Assembly: GCA_023664665.1 (NCBI GenBank)
Contig: JAMPEY010000027.1
Coordinates: 1-41,098, forward strand
Direction: 5' to 3'
Origin: Lachnoclostridium sp.
Lineage (GTDB): Bacteria; Bacillota; Clostridia; Lachnospirales; Lachnospiraceae
DNA: 41,098 nt
In this document: one piece after another, positions 34,463-41,098 of the stretch
Position numbering within the stretch: position 1 is the first letter of the stretch
How the letters are laid out: every line of letters begins with the position of its first letter
Made by a program: the position numbers and the translations under genes
The notes under the pieces: model-generated
Told to the model about the DNA's origin: nothing
What the model saw: the letters and a program-made list of their open reading frames with translations, nothing else
Databases searched by the model: none

Positions 34463-34972
34463 ATGAGTGGAATTCATCCGCTACTTAAAAACAGGAAAAG
34501 TTGTAGAAAGTTTTTGTCAAAGCCGATATCTATGCAAGATATTTATACAATATTGGCAGGTGCGCAATGGGCACCTTCAGGGAAAAATGGACAACCATGG
34601 AGATTTGTTATTGTAAAAGAGAGTAAAACAAAAAATAAAATTGCCAATTGTTCTATATATAAAGAGTGGATGACAGAGGCAGATATATTTATTGTAGTAT
34701 ATTTAGATAAAAAGAACTCTTATAATTATAAAAAAGATTTACAAGCTATCGGAGCAGCAATTGAAAATATCTGCTTGCAAGCATCGGCGATGGATATAGG
34801 TACTTGTTGGATTGGAGAAATTTTAGAAAAGGAAGCAGACATAAATAAAATTATTAATGTACCTAAAACATATGAACTTATGGCCGTAATTTGTGTTGGA
34901 TATGCAAAAGAAGATAACTTTCGGGCAAATAGAATGGAATTAAATAAATTGATTTACAAAGAAATTTATTAG
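34463..34972 (+). CDS. Nitroreductase family flavoprotein
   Basis: The 169-aa product has 'RKSCRKFLSKPISMQDIYTILAGAQWAPSGKNGQPWRFVIV' (FMN phosphate and ring contacts) and 'AIGAAIENICLQASAMDIGTCWIGEI', the two hallmark regions of the family. It is the compact form. In biosynthetic clusters, relatives act as flavin oxidases or reductases, for example oxidising a ring or reducing a double bond on carrier-bound substrates. GAGGAG is its ribosome site; it lies 23 bp after the ligase gene. Confidence 0.9.
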   Translation: MSGIHPLLKNRKSCRKFLSKPISMQDIYTILAGAQWAPSGKNGQPWRFVIVKESKTKNKIANCSIYKEWMTEADIFIVVYLDKKNSYNYKKDLQAIGAAIENICLQASAMDIGTCWIGEILEKEADINKIINVPKTYELMAVICVGYAKEDNFRANRMELNKLIYKEIY

Positions 34973-35021
34973 AAATATGAGAGAGTTGTTATTTAAAGAT
35001 TGAAGAAGAGTGGAGGCTAAA

Positions 35022-36599
35022 ATGATACTTAATGTTAAGCCACTTCGAACACCAGCACTTAGAATGAAAGCGGATATTTATGCTACCTTTATTAACTATA
35101 TAGGAAAGGATTATATGTTATTACTATCTAGTGCTTGGGGATTTAGAGTAAATCTGAAAAATGTAAAATATAGCTATGAATATATTAATCTGGAAGAGGA
35201 CACATTAGAATATTGTCTAAATAATTATTATGGAATTCATACAGAATTAATAACCTATAATGATTTCTCTGATTATTGGAATGATATATGCAATAGTTTA
35301 GAAGACCGTACTCCAATTGTGTTGAATGTATCCTCAATTGGGTTACCCTATCATAGAACATATATGGATCCAGAAGCAGCACATGAACACCCGGTTTTAT
35401 TAATCGGCTACGATGAAGAAAATGTTTATTTTTTAGATCCACCATGGACTCTTGATATTATAAAACTAGAAAAAAGCAGTTTATCTAAAATACTATTAAG
35501 TATTGAAAAAATTTGTCTTGATAATGAGATTAATGATGTAAAGGTGGATAAGGTTTTAAATAGAATATTAGATAAGGTTAATAGAAAAGACTATTTAGGA
35601 GATATGTTTGATTCAATTTATTATTTTGCTGAAATATTTGAAAGAAAGTTTGATATACTTATTGAATTAAATACCAAAAGTTATGATATGGAAACCTTAC
35701 GGTTTCACCCAATGATTTCAAGCTTGGATTATATAGGGCGACTTAGATTATGTATGGTAGATGTATTAAAACATATGGCGAAGAAGTATGAAATGGATTC
35801 ATTAAATACAATTTCTGATTTGTTCCAGCAAATTTCACAGGCTTGGATAAGATTAAGATATATATTGATTAAAGGATGTTGTAAAGACAGAGAAGAGTTT
35901 TTAAATGCTAGAAAAAATGTTGCGGAAAAGATAAGAAGTATGGCAACACAAGAAAGAATGATAAGAGATGAAATCCAGAAAATAGTGGATAACTCTTTTA
36001 TATGCAAAAACAATACAGGGGAAGAAAATTTTAATAATCTTGAAGTTATTGAAATAGATTTAAAAAAATATTTTAATAATTGTGCATTTCATAATACAAA
36101 AAATCAACTAAAAGCAAATTTCAATATTAAAGAAGTAGAGTATTATATATCTGATAGTATAAAACCTACAGAACATATAATTTTGGAAAAAATGCAATTT
36201 AAGATGCCCGATATTTATTCTGAAGAATTTGACAATATTTCTTGTCAAGGACAAAGCATTGCAGTTGATTTAGGTTTTTATAGTAGCATAATGCTTATGG
36301 GATTCGCAGTGTACAAGGGATATGCAGGATGTTTAACAGTGCTATATGAGGATAACACAACGGAAGAGGTGAATTTTGCATTAACCAACTCAGGTTCTCA
36401 TAAAACCCTATTTGGAGAGGTGATAGTGTTGACGACAGATTTTATATCAAAGGGAAAGATGAAAAAAGGAAATATTTATGGTATTGAAGTTTTGTTAGAA
36501 AGTAAAAAGAAAATAAAAGAAATTATACTTCCGGAATGGGAAATGTGTAATATTATGGGCATATCGTTATGCAAGAAACAGGGGGATAAAGGCATATAA
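35022..36599 (+). CDS. BtrH/C39-like protein 2 with C-terminal beta domain (525 aa)
   Basis: The N-terminal about 150 residues match the butirosin biosynthesis H N-terminal pattern: 'LNVKPLRTPALRMKADIYATFINYIG', 'TPIVLNVSSIGLPYHRTY' and 'HEHPVLLIGYDEENVYFLDPP' (about 121-141). The usual early cysteine, expected near 'KADIYAT', is missing, while the His and Asp are kept. A helical middle region (about 160-325) and a C-terminal domain rich in beta strands ('VEYYISDSI', 'YAGCLTVLYEDN', 'IKEIILPEWEMCNIMGISL') follow; the last resembles carbohydrate-binding beta-sandwiches. It may be an acyltransferase, a scaffolding partner of protein 1, or an amide synthase with altered chemistry. GGAGG sets the start. 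Confidence 0.65.
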   Translation: MILNVKPLRTPALRMKADIYATFINYIGKDYMLLLSSAWGFRVNLKNVKYSYEYINLEEDTLEYCLNNYYGIHTELITYNDFSDYWNDICNSLEDRTPIVLNVSSIGLPYHRTYMDPEAAHEHPVLLIGYDEENVYFLDPPWTLDIIKLEKSSLSKILLSIEKICLDNEINDVKVDKVLNRILDKVNRKDYLGDMFDSIYYFAEIFERKFDILIELNTKSYDMETLRFHPMISSLDYIGRLRLCMVDVLKHMAKKYEMDSLNTISDLFQQISQAWIRLRYILIKGCCKDREEFLNARKNVAEKIRSMATQERMIRDEIQKIVDNSFICKNNTGEENFNNLEVIEIDLKKYFNNCAFHNTKNQLKANFNIKEVEYYISDSIKPTEHIILEKMQFKMPDIYSEEFDNISCQGQSIAVDLGFYSSIMLMGFAVYKGYAGCLTVLYEDNTTEEVNFALTNSGSHKTLFGEVIVLTTDFISKGKMKKGNIYGIEVLLESKKKIKEIILPEWEMCNIMGISLCKKQGDKGI

Positions 36600-36622
36600 G
36601 TTAGGAGAAAAGGAAGGGATTT

Positions 36623-37309
36623 ATGAAGTTATTTTGTTTAGCACATGCGGGAGGGGACTCCAGATATTTCGATAAATTTATATCATATACAAGAAACAAA
36701 AACATTGATATTGTTCCCATAGAGTACAACGGAAGGGGAAAGTATAAAAAAGAGAAAATAGCAGAAAGCTTTGATGAGTTACAATCGGAAGTTTTAGATA
36801 AAATTTGTATGTACATTAGTAATGAACCCTATGCAATTTTTGGACACAGTATGGGTGGTCTGTTGGCATATGAAATATGTGCAAGTATGCTACAGAAAAA
36901 AGTCAAATTGCCAATACATCTTTATATATCATCAAGAGATGAGCCGAAATCTCCGCATTCTTATATATTCTCTGATAATAAATTAGTGGAGCGTTTATTA
37001 AGTATCGGAGATGAGAATAGTGCGATTTATCTTAACAAACGGTTTGCAAAGATTTATTTATATAGAATAAAAGAGGATTTCCGTCTTCTTCAGCAATATC
37101 AATGTCTAAAGCCAATTAAATTAGATATACATACAAGAATATTCTGGAGCAAGACGGATGATACTATATTAACAGTAATAAAAAACTGGGACAATTATTT
37201 TACGGGAGTAGTAGAGTATAAGGAGTTTTCGGGTGGACATTTTTACTTAAATTACCATTACAAAGATGTTTTGGATATTATTATGAAGGATTGCGCAGGA
37301 GTTGAATAA
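36623..37309 (+). CDS. Type II thioesterase
   Basis: The 228-aa alpha/beta hydrolase has 'LFCLAHAGGDSRYF' (oxyanion region), 'AIFGHSMGGLLAYEI' with nucleophile Ser76, Asp near 179-180 and 'FSGGHFYLN' with His206. This is the stand-alone thioesterase type that removes stalled or wrong acyl groups from carrier proteins, or releases the product. It follows BtrH-like protein 2 by 23 bp and precedes the second carrier protein by 5 bp. Confidence 0.93.
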   Translation: MKLFCLAHAGGDSRYFDKFISYTRNKNIDIVPIEYNGRGKYKKEKIAESFDELQSEVLDKICMYISNEPYAIFGHSMGGLLAYEICASMLQKKVKLPIHLYISSRDEPKSPHSYIFSDNKLVERLLSIGDENSAIYLNKRFAKIYLYRIKEDFRLLQQYQCLKPIKLDIHTRIFWSKTDDTILTVIKNWDNYFTGVVEYKEFSGGHFYLNYHYKDVLDIIMKDCAGVE

Positions 37310-37314
37310 GAACA

Positions 37315-37536
37315 ATGGATCAAGAAGTTAAAAAGATAATACAAAAATATACACAATATGAAGATGTATTAACAGAAGATACTTTATTGAGTGTGCTAGA
37401 GATTAGTTCGTTGTCATTTGTTTCTTTGATTGTTGATTTAGAAGATTACTATAATGTAGAGATTAGAGATGAACAATTGGACTTTTCAGTATACAATACA
37501 ATTGGAGAGTTATTAATGGCATTTTCGGTCATCTAA
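37315..37536 (+). CDS. Acyl carrier protein 2
   Basis: The 73-aa product has 'LSVLEISSLSFVSLIVDLEDYYNVEI': the attachment serine would be Ser32, in an SSL version of DSL, followed by the helix II pattern. 'EDTLLSV' and the C-terminal 'YNTIGELLMAF' complete the fold. It is the last gene of the plus-strand group. Unlike carrier protein 1, it has no adjacent ligase; it may hold a second building block. Confidence 0.85.
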   Translation: MDQEVKKIIQKYTQYEDVLTEDTLLSVLEISSLSFVSLIVDLEDYYNVEIRDEQLDFSVYNTIGELLMAFSVI

Positions 37537-37617
37537 ATTTATATATTCGTTAGAACATATAAATTTATGCTAATTAAAAAGGTGGGAGTTGACAGAGATG
37601 TTATATTCCCATTTTTT
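37535..37617. terminator. Probable terminator region between group B and the AraC gene
   Basis: An AT-only inverted repeat (AAATTTATAT 37535-37544 / ATATAAATTT 37557-37566) is followed by a weak TGGGA/TCCCA stem and a run of seven T residues. It lies between the converging carrier-protein and araC-type genes; efficiency is uncertain. Confidence 0.45.
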
Positions 37618-38527
37618 TAATTTTGTAACCGTCATAAGCAGAATATGTTAGTGGATTTTTACGATACATTGCTGGTGATATTCCAAGTTTTGCTGTAAAT
37701 TGTTTTATAAAGTAGCTGTCATATTTAAAGCCACAGGCTTCGGCAATTTCATGAATTTTCATATTGCTGTTGGACAAAAGTTCTTGAGATATTTTCAAGC
37801 GGTAGTTTAACAAATATTCCATGCAGGTATAGGAAAATTGAGCCTTAAATTTTTGATTTAAAGAGGTTCGGTTGAGATTTACAAGGTTGCATAAAGTGCT
37901 AAGAGTAATGCTTTCTGCATAATGATTGTGTATATACTCTGCACAAATAGTTGCCGGATTGTAACTTTCTGGTGTTTCAAAAAATTTAAGTTTCCGTTGG
38001 TCTACAAAAATATCATATAGACTATTCAAAAGCTGCAGGAGCATTCTGCGTATTCTACAGGTCCAGAATCCATCGCTCTGGGAATAAGTTTCTGAACCGA
38101 TCATTGACATAAGCTCATTAGTATGAATATAATTTTGCGGGGTCAAAGTAATAATTCCTTGAAAAAGATTTGTGTGTTTAGTGAACATATAGAGCTTTGT
38201 ACGGTCGTAGGCATATTGAGGTTCAATATCAATAGAGTCTTCAAGGTTATCAAAACAAAGGCATAATTTAATATACTGAGGGTCAAAATGAAAAGATTTA
38301 GCACTAAGATTTTCGCAGTGAATGAGCTCGACGGTATCATATTGGGATAGACATATTGCGCAGGGAGAATTTAATCTGTGAATGGAGCTGTTTATTTTGA
38401 TTGTTGCGAATCCACAAGTAATCAAAACTATAGAGCAGCGCTCCTTTATAGGGAGCTTATCTAGTGTATCATAAAAAGTAAATTCAATAGGAATGATACG
38501 CTCTTTGTGACGATCCTGTTGAGGCAT
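37601..38527 (-). CDS. AraC family transcriptional regulator
   Basis: The C-terminal about 100 residues form the double helix-turn-helix DNA-binding domain ('ITLSTLCNLVNLNRTSLNQKFKAQF', 'IHEIAEACGFKYDSYFIKQFTAKLGISPAMYRKN'). The N-terminal about 190 residues are a cupin-like sensor region with several cysteines. Length 308 aa is usual. It is divergent from the ABC exporter genes, with a 157-bp shared intergenic region that contains repeats next to the exporter promoter. It is probably a local activator of export and perhaps of the biosynthetic genes. Confidence 0.93.
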   Translation of the reverse strand: MPQQDRHKERIIPIEFTFYDTLDKLPIKERCSIVLITCGFATIKINSSIHRLNSPCAICLSQYDTVELIHCENLSAKSFHFDPQYIKLCLCFDNLEDSIDIEPQYAYDRTKLYMFTKHTNLFQGIITLTPQNYIHTNELMSMIGSETYSQSDGFWTCRIRRMLLQLLNSLYDIFVDQRKLKFFETPESYNPATICAEYIHNHYAESITLSTLCNLVNLNRTSLNQKFKAQFSYTCMEYLLNYRLKISQELLSNSNMKIHEIAEACGFKYDSYFIKQFTAKLGISPAMYRKNPLTYSAYDGYKIKKMGI

Positions 38528-38581
38528 TGAAATTCTCCTTTTAATCTATATTAGTAGAAATAACAAATTCTGCAACTTGAT

Positions 38582-38627
38582 ATGCATAATATTGCAAAAA
38601 GTATATAAAAATCATGCATATTTGCAA
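38582..38627 (+). promoter_or_regulatory. Direct repeats (putative AraC operator) abutting the exporter promoter
   Basis: ATGCATAATATTGCAA (38582-38597) and ATGCATATTTGCAA (38614-38627) start 32 bp apart, about three helical turns. The second copy ends at the first base of the -35 box. This is the classical placement for an AraC-type activator. Confidence 0.6.
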
Positions 38628-38656
38628 TTGTTATGAAAAATGATAGTTGATATGCT
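38628..38656 (+). promoter_or_regulatory. Promoter of the ABC exporter genes
   Basis: TTGTTA (38628-38633) and TATGCT (38651-38656) are 17 bp apart. Both hexamers deviate from consensus, as expected for an activated promoter; the start codon is 29 bp downstream of the -10. Confidence 0.6.
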
Positions 38657-38684
38657 ATAAAAAATATAACAAACAAAAGAGGCG

Positions 38685-40430
38685 ATGTCAAGGATGAAAC
38701 GGATTATAGGTTATGCAGAGCATTATTGGATGTGGATTATGCTTATTATGTTGTCTGGTCTGGGGTGTTCTATAGCCAATGTATGCATAGTCGACTTGTT
38801 AAAAAAGGTGATTGACTTGTCGATTTCGAAAGGAAGAGATTTTTCTTTATGGATATTGATTGTTCAAGCCGTTGCAGCAATTTTGGTAGGAATGCTGTCT
38901 AATTATCTGGTGGTTCGGACTACAGGAATATTTGGAGCTGCCGTTTTGAGGGATTTGCGCCATGATATGGTAAATCATTTAATAAAGATTGCTCCTAATG
39001 ATATGGAAAAACAGAATTTTGGAGAAATCATGGAGCGAGTGTCCGCAGATGTTGCGGTCGTGGCCGGATATATGGAGACTTATTTCAAAGATTGTTTGTA
39101 TGTACCCATTGCAGTAATCGTATTTACGGTTTATTTAGTTGTCTTAAATCCCTTGCTTGCTGTGTTGAGTCTTGGCCCGTTATTTATTATGGTACCTATT
39201 AGCATAAAGCTATTAAAACCAGTGAAAGTAGCACAAACAGAGTATGCTAAAAAACTTGGTCTAACTAATAATCATATACAAGAGGTCTTTGACGGTGTGG
39301 ATGTGATTAAGTCCTATAATCTGCAGAAGAAACTACAGAAAAAATATTATAAGGCATTGAAAGAAACTTTGGATATTTCCAATAAAAATGATTTATGGCA
39401 ATACAATATTGAACCTTTATCAGCATTAATTCGGGAGGCGCCTACAGCAATTTCGTTATGCGCAGGAGGTTATTTGGTACTGAAAGGAGAGTTAACCATT
39501 GGTATTCTTGTAGCCTTTATTAGCGGTATCAATAAGATAAACGAACCATTAGTGTATGCATACCAATTGGTTGTTAGAACACAGATGGCGATGATATCCG
39601 TAAATCGTGTATTAGAAATTTTGGATATCCCCATAGAATCTAGCAGGAAGAATATCCAAGAGTTTACCAAGTCTTCCGGAAAAGTATTTGAATTTAGGGA
39701 TGTATTCTTTTCCTATACAAATTCGGAAAATGATAAGCCTGTTTTGGAGCAATTTAACTTATCCGTTCAGGAAGGTCAGAAAATTGCGCTGGTTGGAAAA
39801 AGTGGTTGTGGTAAAAGTACCATTATGAAATTAATGTGCAGGCAAAATGAAGTGGATGCAGGATATATATATTTTTTTGGAAACCGTTTTTCGGATATAA
39901 CTCCTTATAATGTGAGAGAACAGTTGTCGTTGATTGCTCAGGAATCAACGATATTTCCTATGAGTGTGTTAGATAATATTCGTATTGGTAGACCGGAGGC
40001 TGATAGAGAAGAAATTATAGATGCAGCGCAGAAAGCCGGGTGCCATGATTTTATTATGGAATTGCCGGAAGGATATGATACTTTATTAGAAGAACGGGGA
40101 AACAATCTTTCCGGTGGACAAAAACAGAGAATTGCTATTGCTAGAGCCATTTTAAAAGATGCACCAGTTATTTTGCTGGACGAGCCTACTTCTGCGTTAG
40201 ATGAGGAAACAGAGAAGTATGTAAACCAAACGCTTTTGTCAATTTCGGAAAATAAGACATTGATTACTGTTGCACATCGGTTGAATACTATTGTGGATTA
40301 TGATGAAATTGTTGTATTAGAGAAAGGAAAAATCGTGGAATTCGGAACTCATGAAACACTTATGAAAAAGAAAGGCATTTATTGTAGAATGTATGATGAA
40401 TATATTCAATCAGGAGGTGTTGGTAGATGA
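38685..40430 (+). CDS. ABC exporter half-transporter 1 (permease-ATPase)
   Basis: The 581-aa protein has six predicted membrane helices in the first about 310 residues, then an ATPase domain with Walker A 'GKSGCGKST', 'SLIAQESTIFPMSVLDNI' (Q-loop), signature 'LSGGQKQR', Walker B 'VILLDEP' and the H-loop 'ITVAHRL'. This is a complete type I exporter half (MsbA/LmrA-like). It probably pairs with the next gene product as a heterodimer. ATG 38685 and ATG 38694 are both possible starts. Likely cargo is the product of the carrier-protein cluster; this is inferred from position only. Confidence 0.93.
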   Translation: MSRMKRIIGYAEHYWMWIMLIMLSGLGCSIANVCIVDLLKKVIDLSISKGRDFSLWILIVQAVAAILVGMLSNYLVVRTTGIFGAAVLRDLRHDMVNHLIKIAPNDMEKQNFGEIMERVSADVAVVAGYMETYFKDCLYVPIAVIVFTVYLVVLNPLLAVLSLGPLFIMVPISIKLLKPVKVAQTEYAKKLGLTNNHIQEVFDGVDVIKSYNLQKKLQKKYYKALKETLDISNKNDLWQYNIEPLSALIREAPTAISLCAGGYLVLKGELTIGILVAFISGINKINEPLVYAYQLVVRTQMAMISVNRVLEILDIPIESSRKNIQEFTKSSGKVFEFRDVFFSYTNSENDKPVLEQFNLSVQEGQKIALVGKSGCGKSTIMKLMCRQNEVDAGYIYFFGNRFSDITPYNVREQLSLIAQESTIFPMSVLDNIRIGRPEADREEIIDAAQKAGCHDFIMELPEGYDTLLEERGNNLSGGQKQRIAIARAILKDAPVILLDEPTSALDEETEKYVNQTLLSISENKTLITVAHRLNTIVDYDEIVVLEKGKIVEFGTHETLMKKKGIYCRMYDEYIQSGGVGR

Positions 40431-41056
40431 GAGAATTAAAGAGATACTTTTCTTACATAGGAAAGTATAAAGTAGCCTATTGGTCGGTATTCATATTTAC
40501 TTTGGTCAGTTCTGCTGCATTAACCTTTGCTTACCCTTATATGAATAAATTAATTTTTAATGCTTTGGAATATAGAGATATAGAGATATTCAAATGTGCG
40601 TTAGTTTTATGTATTGTGCTAGTGGTTTTGAATTGTTTGGCTCCATATAGAAGATATATTCACATAAAAATTGTACGAAAAATAGTTTTTGACATTAAGC
40701 TCCAACTTTTTGATAAACTTTTAAAGTTGGACATGGATTATTATGAGAAAAATCATAGTGGTGATACTCTTAAGACGCTGAATTGGGATGCCAATTCCCT
40801 TAAGGATAGCTATTTTTCACATGTTTTTTGGGTGTTTGGAAAGTTGGTAAATGGTATAACCTCTATTATAGCCATGTTTATTTATAGCCCTTTGCTTATG
40901 TTGGTTTCCGCAAGTTTTTGTTTAATAATCGGAATTTTTTCAATTCAGATAAATAAGCAGATAAAAGAAATGGACGAGAGTATTCAAAAAAAGATTTCGC
41001 ATCTAACGACATGTTTAAGTGACATTTTATCAGGTTTTACCGAGGTTAGTGTATAA
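40427..41056 (+). pseudogene. ABC exporter half-transporter 2, interrupted by a probable frameshift
   Basis: The gene overlaps half-transporter 1 by 4 bp (ATGA). It encodes the first four or so membrane helices ('YWSVFIFTLVSSAALTFAYPYMNKLIF', 'DYYEKNHSGDTLKTL') and then stops at 41054 after 'SGFTEVSV'. In the next frame translation continues as 'VYNYSWQKRKQRLNPY' to the window end, which is what an exporter should have after 'GFTEV'. A one-base gain (or two-base loss) near 41047-41053 therefore probably broke the gene, or the sequence has an error. The ATPase domain would lie beyond the window. Confidence 0.75.
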
Positions 41057-41098
41057 TTATAGTTGGCAAAAAAGGAAGCAGAGACTAAATCCCTACTT

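Overview
The window looks like a chromosome segment of an anaerobic gut-type Firmicute, most likely Lachnospiraceae/Clostridia (inferred from gene content, Shine-Dalgarno style and codon usage, not from a marker gene). It has three compositional zones. Zone 1 (1-2813) is the right end of an integrated mobile element. Zone 2 (2814 to about 22950) is ordinary moderate-GC chromosome. Zone 3 (about 22950 to the end) is strongly AT-rich and looks horizontally acquired.

Zone 1. A minus-strand operon is led by a replication initiator with an HUH endonuclease plus superfamily 3 helicase layout, closely resembling circovirus (CRESS-DNA) Reps. It is followed by five small accessory genes and a terminator. 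About 115 bp upstream of rep, an 8-bp-stem hairpin carries, on the rep-sense strand, the circovirus nonanucleotide TAGTATTAC in its loop, with TGCGAC repeats close by. The element ends in a copy of the 3' end of a tRNA-Gly gene (2790-2812), which I read as its attachment site. The extreme left (1-205) has repeat families that may be the end of an IS21-type insertion sequence.

Zone 2. In order: a FUSC/aromatic-acid-exporter-like membrane protein, a DUF3737 beta-helix protein, a zinc-ribbon membrane protein, a small membrane protein, a solute-binding lipoprotein followed by a membrane HD-GYP c-di-GMP phosphodiesterase, a cytoplasmic GH28 enzyme, a GT52-like glycosyltransferase, a DUF1189 protein, galK and galT, a LysM protein, a DnaQ-type exonuclease, a TPR-like membrane protein, a 34-aa membrane peptide, a VanW protein, a HypE/AIR-synthase-like protein, an Lrp-family regulator with its overlapping aminotransferase, and an RCC1-repeat lipoprotein that sits at the composition boundary.

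Zone 3 holds two gene groups separated by decayed sequence. Group A (23410-28663) encodes a thymidylate-kinase-like protein, a PfkB kinase, a tandem nucleoside 2-deoxyribosyltransferase, an NCS1 nucleobase transporter and an iron alcohol dehydrogenase; a dCTP deaminase stands alone at 29725. Group B (30796-37536) is a small carrier-protein pathway: a nucleotidyltransferase-fold protein, two BtrH/C39-like proteins, two acyl carrier proteins, an AMP-forming ligase, a nitroreductase and a type II thioesterase. It is followed by a divergent AraC regulator and two ABC exporter half-transporters, the second of which has a stop codon that looks like a frameshift. Group B resembles the logic of butirosin side-chain biosynthesis (ligase, ACP, BtrH acyltransferase), but the gene set as a whole is not one I recognise. 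It is the best candidate here for an undescribed biosynthetic system, with the CRESS-type integrated replicon a close second.
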